Of a stretch of DNA of 64,000 nt, positions 53,173 to 61,786 are shown piece by piece. Within the stretch, counting starts at the first letter, position 1. The number at the start of each line of letters is the position of its first letter. The stretch is taken from the NCBI RefSeq assembly GCF_017877355.1, contig NZ_JAGIPR010000002.1, positions 682,001 to 746,000 of the forward strand, written 5' to 3'. A program made the translations under genes and the position numbers. The notes beneath the pieces are model-generated. The model saw only the letters and a list, made by a program, of their open reading frames with translations. It had not been told where the DNA came from and did not search any database. The stretch comes from Chryseobacterium jejuense (GTDB taxonomy: Bacteria > Bacteroidota > Bacteroidia > Flavobacteriales > Weeksellaceae).

Positions 53173-53562
53173 ATGGAAAAAAGAACCGTAAACCCATGGA
53201 AATGGCAGGAAGAACGCAGCTACTCACAGGCTGTAGAAGTGAAAAATGCGGAAGCTACTCTATACTGCTCAGGACAGGCAGCCATCGATCCGGATGGTAC
53301 TTCCAGCAATAAGGATATGAAAAGCCAGCTGGAGCAGGCAATCGCCAATCTTGAAGAAGTAATTACAACCGCAGGGTATGAGTGTAAAGGAATTGTAAGA
53401 TTAAATATCTACACCACTTCAACACAGGAGCTATGGCCTCATTTTCCCATTCTTCAGAGCTGGATTGTGGCACATCATATGGAGCAGGCTGTTACCATGC
53501 TTGAAGTCAATAGCTTATTTGAAACACTGAAAGTGGAGTTGGAAGCTACAGTTGTGAAGTAA
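53173..53562 (+). CDS. RidA family protein (variant)
   Basis: 129 residues, cytosolic. RidA-like chorismate-mutase fold with SYSQAVEVKNAEATLYCSGQ, DMKSQLEQAIANLEEVITTA and a C-terminal strand VNSLFETLKVELEATV. The catalytic Arg105 of canonical RidA is not evident (LEVNSLFETLKVELE), suggesting a different Rid subfamily without imine deaminase activity or with altered specificity. Preceded by twin CRP-like operators and the Crp-type gene. Confidence 0.82.
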   Translation: MEKRTVNPWKWQEERSYSQAVEVKNAEATLYCSGQAAIDPDGTSSNKDMKSQLEQAIANLEEVITTAGYECKGIVRLNIYTTSTQELWPHFPILQSWIVAHHMEQAVTMLEVNSLFETLKVELEATVVK

Positions 53563-53681
53563 TCCTTAGAATCGTTTTAAAACTTAAGAGGTTGCTTCAA
53601 AAGTCAAAAATAAACCTGTGTTGAGAAGGAAGTCTCTTTTTTCTTACCTTTATATCACTAATTTGTAATCATATAGAGCGT

Positions 53682-54470
53682 ATGAATATTCAACTTTTTT
53701 CAAAAAACGCGCTGGTAGGAGGGGCTACACAAGGAATAGGAGCAGGCATTGCTGTTGAACTGGCAAAATGTGGAGCCAATGTGACCATAATGGCCAGAAA
53801 TGAAGCAAAACTAAAGGATTGTATGGCATCATTACCGATTGTTAATTCGGAGCAGAAACATGAGTACCTCGTAGCCGATTTTTCAGACTTTGAGAATTAT
53901 AGAAAGATCATTACAGGATATTTTAACACCCATTCTATAGACATTCTGGTTAATAATACCAATGGTCCGGAACCAGGACTGGCAATTGATAAAAATGTTG
54001 AAGATTATCAAAAAGCTTTCGATCTTCTTTTTAAAACTGTTTGTGAAACTACTTTACTGGCTTTACCCTATATGATTGGGCAGAAAAACGGGCGGATTAT
54101 CAATGTTTCTTCACTTTCTGTAAAAGAACCCATCGGGAATCTGGCACTTTCCAATTCTATTCGTTCCGCCGTAATGGCATGGGCGAAAACATTAGCCAAT
54201 GAAGTAGCTCAGCATAATATTACCGTCAACAATATTTTAACGGGATATTTTGATACAGCACGCATTCAGAGTCTGATTCACCATGATGCTCAAAAAGCAG
54301 GGATGTCTGAAGATGAGATCAAACAAGTGAGAGAAAATAAAATCCCGATGAAAAGATTCGGGAAACCTGAAGAATACGGTCATCTGGTAGCTTTTCTCGC
54401 TTCAGAATATGCTTCTTACCTTACCGGAGCTAATATTCCTTTGGATGGCGGACTGAATAATACCTATTAA
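53682..54470 (+). CDS. SDR family oxidoreductase, atypical active site
   Basis: 262 residues of Rossmann fold. Cofactor motif ALVGGATQGIGAGIAVELAK (Gly-x3-Gly-x-Gly), ARNEAKL, VNNTNGPEPG in place of NNAG, and NVSSLSVKEP. The catalytic Tyr-x3-Lys is replaced by Ser-x3-Arg in ALSNSIRSAV. The C-terminus PLDGGLNNTY and KIPMKRFGKPEEYGHLVAFL are typical of FabG-like members. This active-site variant is known in a SDR subgroup; catalysis may differ. Gap of 119 bp from RidA. Confidence 0.85.
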   Translation: MNIQLFSKNALVGGATQGIGAGIAVELAKCGANVTIMARNEAKLKDCMASLPIVNSEQKHEYLVADFSDFENYRKIITGYFNTHSIDILVNNTNGPEPGLAIDKNVEDYQKAFDLLFKTVCETTLLALPYMIGQKNGRIINVSSLSVKEPIGNLALSNSIRSAVMAWAKTLANEVAQHNITVNNILTGYFDTARIQSLIHHDAQKAGMSEDEIKQVRENKIPMKRFGKPEEYGHLVAFLASEYASYLTGANIPLDGGLNNTY

Positions 54471-54481
54471 ATGATAGGAAA

Positions 54482-54603
54482 GGAAGCTGGAAGCAGGAAG
54501 TGGTTGAAAAATAACTTGTAGATAAGCTATTGAAATTTTCTAAAGACAATTCCCATTAGTATTAAGTCTAATAGTAATTTCCAGCCTCCCTCTTCCTGCT
54601 TCC
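54482..54603. repeat. Inverted GGAAGCTGGAAGCAGGAAG repeat
   Basis: GGAAGCTGGAAGCAGGAAG (54,482-54,500) faces CCAGCCTCCCTCTTCCTGCTTCC-like sequence ending at 54,603; CTTCCTGCTTCC pairs exactly with GGAAGCAGGAAG. It fills most of the gap before the DUF2723 gene. Related words occur at 20,681-20,711 and near 44,150, so this is a dispersed element. It may also terminate the SDR gene. Confidence 0.55.
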
Positions 54604-54692
54604 AACCCTTACTTCATTTTATTAAAAAAAGTCACAAGTTGATGTAATATTCTTTTCACACCAGTTGTCTTATCAATATTGGAAAATATTAT

Positions 54693-57600
54693 ATGAAAAA
54701 CTGGTCTTTTAAAAAATGGAACACCGTACTGGGATTGTTCCTTTTCACTATTGCTTTGATTACTTATTTCTCTACAATGGAGCACTACCTGAGTTTTTGG
54801 GATTGTGGAGAGTATATTTCTTCTGCGGCTAAACTTGAAGTAACTCACGCTCCCGGAGCAGCTTTATTTCAGATTGTAGGAGCAGTGGCCAGTATATTTG
54901 CATTGGGTAATAGCAGCAATTATTCTATAGTGATTAATGCCATGTCTGCACTTTTCAGTGCATTTACAATTTTGTTTCTGTTTTGGACCATTACTCATTT
55001 TTTAAGAAGACTTTTAAATAAAGATTTTGAAAACATTACAAGACATCAGGAGATTTCAATTTTGTTTGCAGGAGCTATCGGAGCATTATGCTTTACATTT
55101 TCAGATACGTTCTGGTTTTCAGCGGTAGAAGGAGAGGTGTATTCAATGGCTTCTTTATTTATTGCGATTTTAGTCTGGCTCATTACCCAATGGGAAAATG
55201 AATATAAAGCTGCAGATAATGAAAGATGGATTATCCTTATTTTCTTTATTATCGGGCTTTCGGTGGGAGTTCATATGATGTGTATGCTGGCTATTCCGGC
55301 CATATGTCTGGTGTATTATGCCAGAAACTATCCATTTAGCTGGAAGAGCTTTATTCTGGCCAATCTGATAACACTTGGAGTATTGGCGTTGGTTTTTAAG
55401 ATTATTTTTCCATTGATTATGACGATGTTTGGGCAGCTGGAAATCTTCTTTGTGAACGGACTAAGTCTTCCTTTTCACTCCGGAACCATTGTCGCTTTTA
55501 TTGTAATGGGGGCCATTTGTTATTTCATGATTAAATATGCCAGGAAGTTAAAAAAGAATATATATCAGACCATTGTTTTATCTGTTGTGTATATGGTTAT
55601 AGGTTTTTCATGCTGGTTGGTGATTCCTATCAGGGCCAATGCCAACCCGCCTATGAATCTTAATGATCCTGATACAGCCATCGGGATGAAAGATTATTAT
55701 AACAGGGAACAATACGGAGACTGGCCCACTGTTTACGGACAAAATTACACTGCTGCTCTTGACAGAAAAGGATTGGAAAAAAATGAAGATGGCAGTTACA
55801 AAAGGAATGTAACCGGAGAAATGTACGAAAAAGATGAAAAAACCAGAACGTACAGGAAAACAGGGGAAAGATTTAATTATGTCTACAATAAATCTCATAT
55901 AAGCTTTATGCCCAGGATGTTTAGCGAAGATAAAGAAGTGATGGCCAATTATATGTCGATGTATGGAGCTCCTGATTTTACATTCAATTATGATAATGCA
56001 GAGGTAGCTGATGATCCACAGGCTAAGCAGGTTTTTGAGGAGTTAAGGGCAAAATATGAAGATGATTCTATCACCGTTGAAGATTATATGAAAGTAAAGC
56101 CTTACGACCTTATCAATGTCCAAAAGCCCTCATTCGCTCAGAATATGGATTACTTCTTTTCCTTTCAGAACGGATATTATTTTGTAAGATACCTGATGTG
56201 GAACTTTGTAGGAAGACAGAATGATTTTCAGGGGCATCTGGAAAATACCCAAGGGAACTGGATTTCAGGATTTTCTTTTATTGACAATGCTCTATTAGGA
56301 AATCAGGATCATTTACCAGCTAAATTTAAAAATGAAAGTACTGTAAAATTCTTTTTCCTCCCATTAATATTGGGATTAATTGGTTTCTTCTTTCAGCTGA
56401 ATAGGGATTTTGGAAGATTTTATGCACTTCTTTCTCTGTTTATTCTGACCAGTATCGGAATTGTTTTCTATACAGGAGTAAAACCATTTGAAGTAAGAGA
56501 AAGAGATTATGCTATGGTTGGTTCGTTCTATGCTTTTGCTATTTGGGTCGGGTTGGGAGCCGGAGCAGTGCTGTGGTTTATTCAATCCAGGATAAAATCT
56601 AATGTTGCTAATATTATAACGGGCATAATTTTATTGGGAATTCCTTTCATGATGGGTTTCCAGAATTATGTCCCGCATGACCGTAGTAGGAAATCCGCTG
56701 CCTATGACTCAGCTTATTCTTTCCTGGCATCCCTCCCTAAAAACGGTATAGTTTTTACTTATGCCGATAATGATACCTATCCGGTTTGGGGAATTCAGGA
56801 GACGGAAAGGTTCCGGGATGATGTGAAAACTGTGAACTTTACCCTGCTGGCTACTCCGTGGAATATCGATCAGGTGAAACGAAGAACTTACAATGCTATG
56901 GGAGTTCCGGGGGAATTAACTCATGAGGATTACAGGGATGGAGTAAACGATCAGGTTTATCTCATGAAAAAGGAAGATTGGGAAGGGCTTTTTGCTATGT
57001 TAAAAGATCAGGGGGCTCCGGATACAGAGTTTCAGGAATTCAGAAAATACCTGACTCAGGATTCGATGACTTTAAAAGATGCACTCCAATTTTTGAAATA
57101 TAAATCTCCGGCAAAAGATGAGTTGCTGAAAATGTATTTCGGTGAAAAAGAGTATGAAAAATACAATATCATTCCGGTACACAAATTCATTCTTCCGGTG
57201 AATAAAGAAAATGCAGTAAAATCAGGGGTTATGAACCAAGCTGATCTTTCTGATGCAGTTGATCAGATTGCCATCAATTATGAAGCCAATACCCTTTATA
57301 AAAGTCATCTCATAATGCTGGATATACTGGCCAATTTTGATTGGAAACGGCCGATCAGTTTCTCGTCCGGAGGAATGTATGACAATGAAAATATCTTTTA
57401 CCTTGATGATTATCTTCAGTTTGACGGCTTTAGCTATAGGCTGGTTCCTATCCGTACCACTCAAAGTCCGGATGGGGATAAAGGCAGGGTAGATGCCCAT
57501 TCACTTTATAATGTAGTGAAAAACTACAAGTGGGGTAATTTTAAAGATCTTAGTATCCACTATGATGACACTGGTATATCTGATATTATGAATTACAGGA

Positions 57601-58178
57601 TGTCAGTGAGTAGAGCTGTTTCTGCACTAGTGGAGAATGATGAAAAAGCAAAAGCTTTAGAATTGCTCAACCTTATCGGGAAAGAAATCCCTACAGAAAA
57701 ATATAATGATCCCCGTTCATTAAGTTCAATAGTTACGGCTTGTATTGTCGCAGGTCAGGAACAGAAAGGCCTTCAGTTGGCTGAGAGCCTTAAAAAAGAA
57801 GTTTTTTATGAATATGACTATTACCTGAGTCTTTCTCCTAAATTCAGGGCAGCGGCCAGAAGACAGATGAGATCCAAACCTATGGAATATTCCCTTGTGG
57901 TTTCTGCGGTAACGGAAGCTTACAGAAGGTTAGGACAGAATGATAAAGCTAAGAACTATTTGTTGGAATCTGTAGAACCGGTTGACAAAAAGTTTAATGC
58001 TTTCATGAAGAATCTTCAGCAGATGGACAAGGAAAAAGCGATGAAAGAATCTGAAAATGTTCAGAAAATTACTCCTTTTTATCAGTATTTATTCAATGTA
58101 ATGGAACCGTTTGACTCTACCTATTCAAAGAAAAAAGAAGAACAGATTACTACAGCGATCATTAAAGCAACACAATAG
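54693..58178 (+). CDS. DUF2723 giant membrane protein (TMEM260/O-mannosyltransferase-like)
   Basis: 1161 residues. The N-terminal 620 carry many membrane helices and the DUF2723 signature SFWDCGEYISSAAKLEVTHA-PGAALF, followed by EGEVYSMASLFIAILVWL. The topology is that of GT-C glycosyltransferases, and the family includes human TMEM260, a protein O-mannosyltransferase. The long C-terminal half (about 640-1161) is soluble, with DNDTYPVWGIQE and TPR-like helices at the end (KAKALELLNLIGKEIPTEKY). It is a candidate for flavobacterial protein glycosylation. Single gene. Confidence 0.85.
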   Translation: MKNWSFKKWNTVLGLFLFTIALITYFSTMEHYLSFWDCGEYISSAAKLEVTHAPGAALFQIVGAVASIFALGNSSNYSIVINAMSALFSAFTILFLFWTITHFLRRLLNKDFENITRHQEISILFAGAIGALCFTFSDTFWFSAVEGEVYSMASLFIAILVWLITQWENEYKAADNERWIILIFFIIGLSVGVHMMCMLAIPAICLVYYARNYPFSWKSFILANLITLGVLALVFKIIFPLIMTMFGQLEIFFVNGLSLPFHSGTIVAFIVMGAICYFMIKYARKLKKNIYQTIVLSVVYMVIGFSCWLVIPIRANANPPMNLNDPDTAIGMKDYYNREQYGDWPTVYGQNYTAALDRKGLEKNEDGSYKRNVTGEMYEKDEKTRTYRKTGERFNYVYNKSHISFMPRMFSEDKEVMANYMSMYGAPDFTFNYDNAEVADDPQAKQVFEELRAKYEDDSITVEDYMKVKPYDLINVQKPSFAQNMDYFFSFQNGYYFVRYLMWNFVGRQNDFQGHLENTQGNWISGFSFIDNALLGNQDHLPAKFKNESTVKFFFLPLILGLIGFFFQLNRDFGRFYALLSLFILTSIGIVFYTGVKPFEVRERDYAMVGSFYAFAIWVGLGAGAVLWFIQSRIKSNVANIITGIILLGIPFMMGFQNYVPHDRSRKSAAYDSAYSFLASLPKNGIVFTYADNDTYPVWGIQETERFRDDVKTVNFTLLATPWNIDQVKRRTYNAMGVPGELTHEDYRDGVNDQVYLMKKEDWEGLFAMLKDQGAPDTEFQEFRKYLTQDSMTLKDALQFLKYKSPAKDELLKMYFGEKEYEKYNIIPVHKFILPVNKENAVKSGVMNQADLSDAVDQIAINYEANTLYKSHLIMLDILANFDWKRPISFSSGGMYDNENIFYLDDYLQFDGFSYRLVPIRTTQSPDGDKGRVDAHSLYNVVKNYKWGNFKDLSIHYDDTGISDIMNYRMSVSRAVSALVENDEKAKALELLNLIGKEIPTEKYNDPRSLSSIVTACIVAGQEQKGLQLAESLKKEVFYEYDYYLSLSPKFRAAARRQMRSKPMEYSLVVSAVTEAYRRLGQNDKAKNYLLESVEPVDKKFNAFMKNLQQMDKEKAMKESENVQKITPFYQYLFNVMEPFDSTYSKKKEEQITTAIIKATQ

Positions 58179-58189
58179 TAAAAAAATAT

Positions 58190-58300
58190 AACCATTAAGA
58201 TGAGGTAAGGCTTTCAGGACAAAGGATTTTGTTTTTATAGTTTCGTTTTAAAATCTTAGATTTTACCTTGTACATTCTGAATCTTATCTGCTTAATGGTT
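58190..58300. repeat. AACCATTAAG...CTTAATGGTT imperfect palindrome element
   Basis: AACCATTAAG (58,190-58,199) and CTTAATGGTT (58,291-58,300) bound about 110 bp with inner complementary words (GGTAAG / CTTGT- ACC-like). Its design matches the element at 83-190. Probably a dispersed REP-like repeat; may cap the DUF2723 transcript. Confidence 0.5.
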
Positions 58301-58309
58301 ATTTAATAC

Positions 58310-58341
58310 AGCCTTTGAATATTGAATTTAAAGGCTTTTTT
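58310..58341 (+). terminator. Intrinsic terminator after the DUF2723 gene
   Basis: AGCCTTT (58,310-58,316) / AAAGGCT (58,330-58,336), then Ts to 58,341. Confidence 0.75.
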
Positions 58342-58394
58342 ATTGAATAAATGTGAACGTTATCACTAATACCCCAGTTGAAGGGCTACGTATT

Positions 58395-58466
58395 CCCCTC
58401 CTCTGGAAGGGTGGCAAAAATTCAAAGAATTTTTGACCGGGTGGTTCCTACCCACATACCCCCAAA
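58395..58466. repeat. CCCCTCC...GGTGGCAAAAATTC repeat
   Basis: CCCCTCCTCTGGAAGGGTGG (58,395-58,414) is followed by a perfect 9-bp hairpin CAAAAATTC-AAA-GAATTTTTG (58,415-58,435) and ACCGGGTGGTT. It resembles a dispersed flavobacterial repeat. It lies next to the end of the AraC gene, so it may also act as that gene's terminator. Confidence 0.55.
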
Positions 58467-58469
58467 AGA

Positions 58470-59267
58470 TCAAAAAGCCTTACTACTTTTCCTAAGATCC
58501 GAAGGTCTGGATTGGGTAAACTCACGAAAAGTATCACTGAAAGCACTAATGGAACTGTAACCAACATCATCAGCAATTTCGTTTATAGATTTGTCTGTAT
58601 TGAGCAGCAGTTCAATAGCTTTGATAATCCTTAATGTTTTCAGATACTGAAGAAAGGAAATGTCCATATCCGCTTTAAACAGACGGGACATGGAGCGTTC
58701 ACTCAATCCAAATCTTGCACTTACATTTGAAAGAGTCAGTTTTTCTCCGATATTCCATTCAAGATAAGAGACTATTTTCATCATCTGCTTATTGTGGGTA
58801 GCAGGAAGAATAATAGGTAAGGGCTGTTTATGGGTTTTAGGGAGAATCTTTTTTAAGGCAACCAGAAATTCAAAGTTTTCATCTTTATCGGTAACATGTT
58901 TTTCATCCCACATCTCCGAATATTTAATCATTTGAATCAAAAGTTCTGAAGCAGGATAAATTCCCAGTCTGCTGTAAAATGGATCTGAAATATCGTCGTG
59001 AGCATAAAAATACAGCGAACGAAGAACAGTTGCGGTATGTCCTATTTCCAAGATATGTTCCATTCCTTGCGGGATCCAGAAGAAGTGTCTGGCAGGTACC
59101 ACATAAGTCCGGTTATCAATAGTAATATAGGCAATACCACCTTCCACATAACTCAGCTGTCCCTTTGTATGTTTATGAAACGGAATCAGTTTCTCCGATT
59201 TTTCATGCATTACAAATACACTTTTCTCGTGTTTGTCAATATCCGGAAGTGCTGCAATTAATCCCAT
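58470..59267 (-). CDS. AraC family transcriptional regulator of the efflux operon
   Basis: 265 residues from the ATG at 59,267; the extended frame begins at a TTG inside the promoter. N-terminal cupin-like sensing domain (FHKHTKGQLSYVEGGIAYIT, VVPARHFFWIPQGMEH) and C-terminal double HTH (KLTLSNVSARFGLSERSMSR, SINEIADDVGYSSISAFSDT). Divergent from the TolC-HlyD-MFS operon, 132 bp away, which it most likely activates in response to a toxic compound. -7 motif TATATTTG at 59,302-59,295. Confidence 0.9.
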   Translation of the reverse strand: MGLIAALPDIDKHEKSVFVMHEKSEKLIPFHKHTKGQLSYVEGGIAYITIDNRTYVVPARHFFWIPQGMEHILEIGHTATVLRSLYFYAHDDISDPFYSRLGIYPASELLIQMIKYSEMWDEKHVTDKDENFEFLVALKKILPKTHKQPLPIILPATHNKQMMKIVSYLEWNIGEKLTLSNVSARFGLSERSMSRLFKADMDISFLQYLKTLRIIKAIELLLNTDKSINEIADDVGYSSISAFSDTFREFTQSRPSDLRKSSKAF

Positions 59268-59294
59268 AGAAAAATCAAAATAAGAATGAAAATA

Positions 59295-59374
59295 CAAATA
59301 TAATCATTTGGCCGGAATCATGTAAAACTTGACTATTTTAGATAAAAATAATTTCCGGATTGAAGATAAATTTG
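59295..59374. promoter_or_regulatory. Divergent promoter region with candidate AraC operator
   Basis: Minus-strand -7 TATATTTG (59,302-59,295) for the AraC gene and plus-strand -7 TAAATTTG (59,367-59,374) for the TolC operon. Between them CCGGAA (59,312-59,317) and TTCCGG (59,353-59,358) form an inverted repeat 41 bp apart (four helical turns), a possible binding site. Confidence 0.45.
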
Positions 59375-59399
59375 CAGTGCAATAATTCGAAAAATTCAA

Positions 59400-60722
59400 A
59401 TGAAAATCTATGTCACCGGACTGCTGATGTTAGGAGCTTCCTGCTTTATATCGGCTCAGACAGGCAGTCCACGAAATGATACCATCCGAATCTCCCTAAA
59501 AGACGCATGGCAAAGAGCTGAAGAAAACAGCCGTCATATTAAAATCAATACCATTAGTGTAGACATTGCGGAAGCAGAAGTAAAAGATACTAAGAGAGAA
59601 AGGCTTCCGGAAATACAAGTGAAAGGATCAGTAGAAAAAGCATCCAACATTCCCATCTATGAAAGCGGAATTTTTTCCAAACCTAGCCAACATGAGGTTA
59701 TTCACACCCTTTACAGAATGGGAGCCGATTTTTACCTGAATATTTACAACGGAAATAAGCTCAATCTTAAAATCAAAGAAAACCAGACTTTACAGAAAGT
59801 TAAAGAAATTAAGAAAGAACAGGCCGTTTCCGATATCCATTACAAAACAGCAACCCTTTATCTTGAACTTCAGAAAACATTTATCTTCAGAGATCTTATC
59901 AAACAGGATATTAAAGATCAGGAAGTACAGCTTAAAGAAATTAAGTCCTTGTATAAAAACGGAGTGGTTTTAAAAAGTGATGTTTTAAGGATAGAACTTG
60001 AACTTTCAAAACGGAAAATGACTCTGATAACTATTGAAAATGATATTCTGATCGCCATGCAGAAACTGAATATTATTCTGGGAGTTCCTGATGAGCAGGT
60101 AGTTATTCCTGAATCGCCTGCCAATCAATGGGATGCCAATACAACGTATGCAGAATATCTGAAATTGGCATTGGAACATTCATTTGATTACCATGTTTCC
60201 GAAGAACAAACGGAATTAAGCAAGATTAAACTTAAGCAGGTAAAAGCGAATGTGAGCCCTAAAATTGGAATGTATGGAGAGTTTTATTACGCCAATCCAC
60301 AGATCTTCCTTTATCCTTATAATCCATATTGGTATTCATTGGGAATTGTTGGTTTGAAAGCTTCATTTTCTATTTCATCTCTTTACCATAATACCCATAA
60401 AGTGAAAGCGGCGAAGCTTGAGTTTGAAAAAGAAGAAGAAGCACATAAAGATACGGAAGATAGGGTGAGGCAACAGGTAAAAGAAGCGTATTTAAGATAT
60501 CAGGAAGCTCTTGAACAAATTAAAGTTGCGGAAACGAATGTGGCTCAGGCTAAAGAGAATGCCCGAATTATCAAGAATACTTATTTCAACCAAACTTCTC
60601 TGATCACAGAACTTTTGGATGCAGATATCCAGTTACTCCAGACAAAATTTGAATTGGAAGCTGCGAAAATTATGGCACAGAACAATTATTATTTACTACA
60701 AAATATCACAGGCGTTTTATAA
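59400..60722 (+). CDS. TolC family outer membrane efflux protein
   Basis: 440 residues with signal peptide (LLMLGASCFISAQ). OEP family with internal repeats: SLKDAWQRAEENSRHIKINT, then long helices (KNGVVLKSDVLRIELELSKR) and strands typical of the tunnel, ending AAKIMAQNNYYLLQNITGVL. Forms the trimeric exit duct for tripartite efflux. The 5-bp gap to the HlyD gene shows co-transcription. Confidence 0.9.
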   Translation: MKIYVTGLLMLGASCFISAQTGSPRNDTIRISLKDAWQRAEENSRHIKINTISVDIAEAEVKDTKRERLPEIQVKGSVEKASNIPIYESGIFSKPSQHEVIHTLYRMGADFYLNIYNGNKLNLKIKENQTLQKVKEIKKEQAVSDIHYKTATLYLELQKTFIFRDLIKQDIKDQEVQLKEIKSLYKNGVVLKSDVLRIELELSKRKMTLITIENDILIAMQKLNIILGVPDEQVVIPESPANQWDANTTYAEYLKLALEHSFDYHVSEEQTELSKIKLKQVKANVSPKIGMYGEFYYANPQIFLYPYNPYWYSLGIVGLKASFSISSLYHNTHKVKAAKLEFEKEEEAHKDTEDRVRQQVKEAYLRYQEALEQIKVAETNVAQAKENARIIKNTYFNQTSLITELLDADIQLLQTKFELEAAKIMAQNNYYLLQNITGVL

Positions 60723-60727
60723 ATACA

Positions 60728-61786
60728 ATGAAAAAAAAATATACCCCTACCGACAGATTGATCACAAAGGTTACAGGATGGATCTCAGTTTTAATCGTTG
60801 CCGCACTTGCTGTTTGGGGCGGTTTTACCCTTAAGAATTATTATAAATATGAGCAGACCAATGATGCTCAGGTCCAGGAATATGTAAATCCGGTGATTTC
60901 AAGAGCTGGCGGGTTCATTGTAGCCGTAAAATTTGAGGAAAATCAGGAAGTTAAAAAAGGAGATACCCTTTTATTGATTGATAACCGAGAATATGTTCTT
61001 CAGCAAAAGCAGACTCAGGCTGCTCTTCAGAAAGCCCGTGCACAGCTGAAAGTTTTACAGAGTAATACCGGAACCACAGAGAAAGAAGCAGCTGCTGCAC
61101 AGGCACAGGTAGATGCTAATAAAGCAAAAGTATGGAAACAACAGCTTGATTATAATCGGTATAAAAAGCTTTATGATGAAGAATCTGCCACTAAACAGAG
61201 ATTGGAAGATGTAAAAGCAACATTGGATGTTAATGAAAGTGATTATCAATCGTCTCAGGATAATTATGCTGCTTCTATATCTAAAATTAATGATATTCAG
61301 GCTGAAAAAACAGTGGTACAAGCTGAAATTGCAAGATTGGAAGCCTTATTAGACCGTCATAAATTAGATGTGAGTTATACAGCAGTAGTGGCCTCATATG
61401 ATGGAAGAATGGGAAGAAGAACTGTTGAAATAGGGCAGATGATTGATGCCGGAGAAACGCTGGCCTTTATCGTTAATAATGAAACAGATAAATGGGTGGT
61501 GGCTAATTATAAAGAAACGCAGATCAAGGATATGAAAATTGGAGATCAGGTGAAAATAGTTGCAGATTCTTATCCTGACAGAGAATTTCAGGGAACTATT
61601 ATTTCCCTTTCACCGGCAACAGGTTCCAGTTTTTCATTATTGCCACCTGATAACTCTACAGGGAACTATGTGAAAATTGTACAGCGTATTCCTGTGAGAA
61701 TCAAAGTGGAAGGAAAAAGAAAAGATATCGATATTCTTAAAATGGGGATGAACGTCAACGTTTATGCCAATAAAAAACATTCCTGA
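60728..61786 (+). CDS. HlyD/EmrA-type membrane fusion protein
   Basis: 352 residues. N-terminal membrane anchor (LIVAALAVWGGFTLKNYYKY), then a lipoyl-like half-motif NPVISRAGGFIVAVKFEENQ, a long coiled coil (about 90-210), second lipoyl half and beta-barrel (ELGQMIDAGETLAFIVNNET, DQVKIVADSYPDREFQGTII). Periplasmic adaptor linking the MFS pump to TolC, as EmrA links EmrB. Its stop overlaps the MFS start by one base. Confidence 0.92.
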   Translation: MKKKYTPTDRLITKVTGWISVLIVAALAVWGGFTLKNYYKYEQTNDAQVQEYVNPVISRAGGFIVAVKFEENQEVKKGDTLLLIDNREYVLQQKQTQAALQKARAQLKVLQSNTGTTEKEAAAAQAQVDANKAKVWKQQLDYNRYKKLYDEESATKQRLEDVKATLDVNESDYQSSQDNYAASISKINDIQAEKTVVQAEIARLEALLDRHKLDVSYTAVVASYDGRMGRRTVEIGQMIDAGETLAFIVNNETDKWVVANYKETQIKDMKIGDQVKIVADSYPDREFQGTIISLSPATGSSFSLLPPDNSTGNYVKIVQRIPVRIKVEGKRKDIDILKMGMNVNVYANKKHS

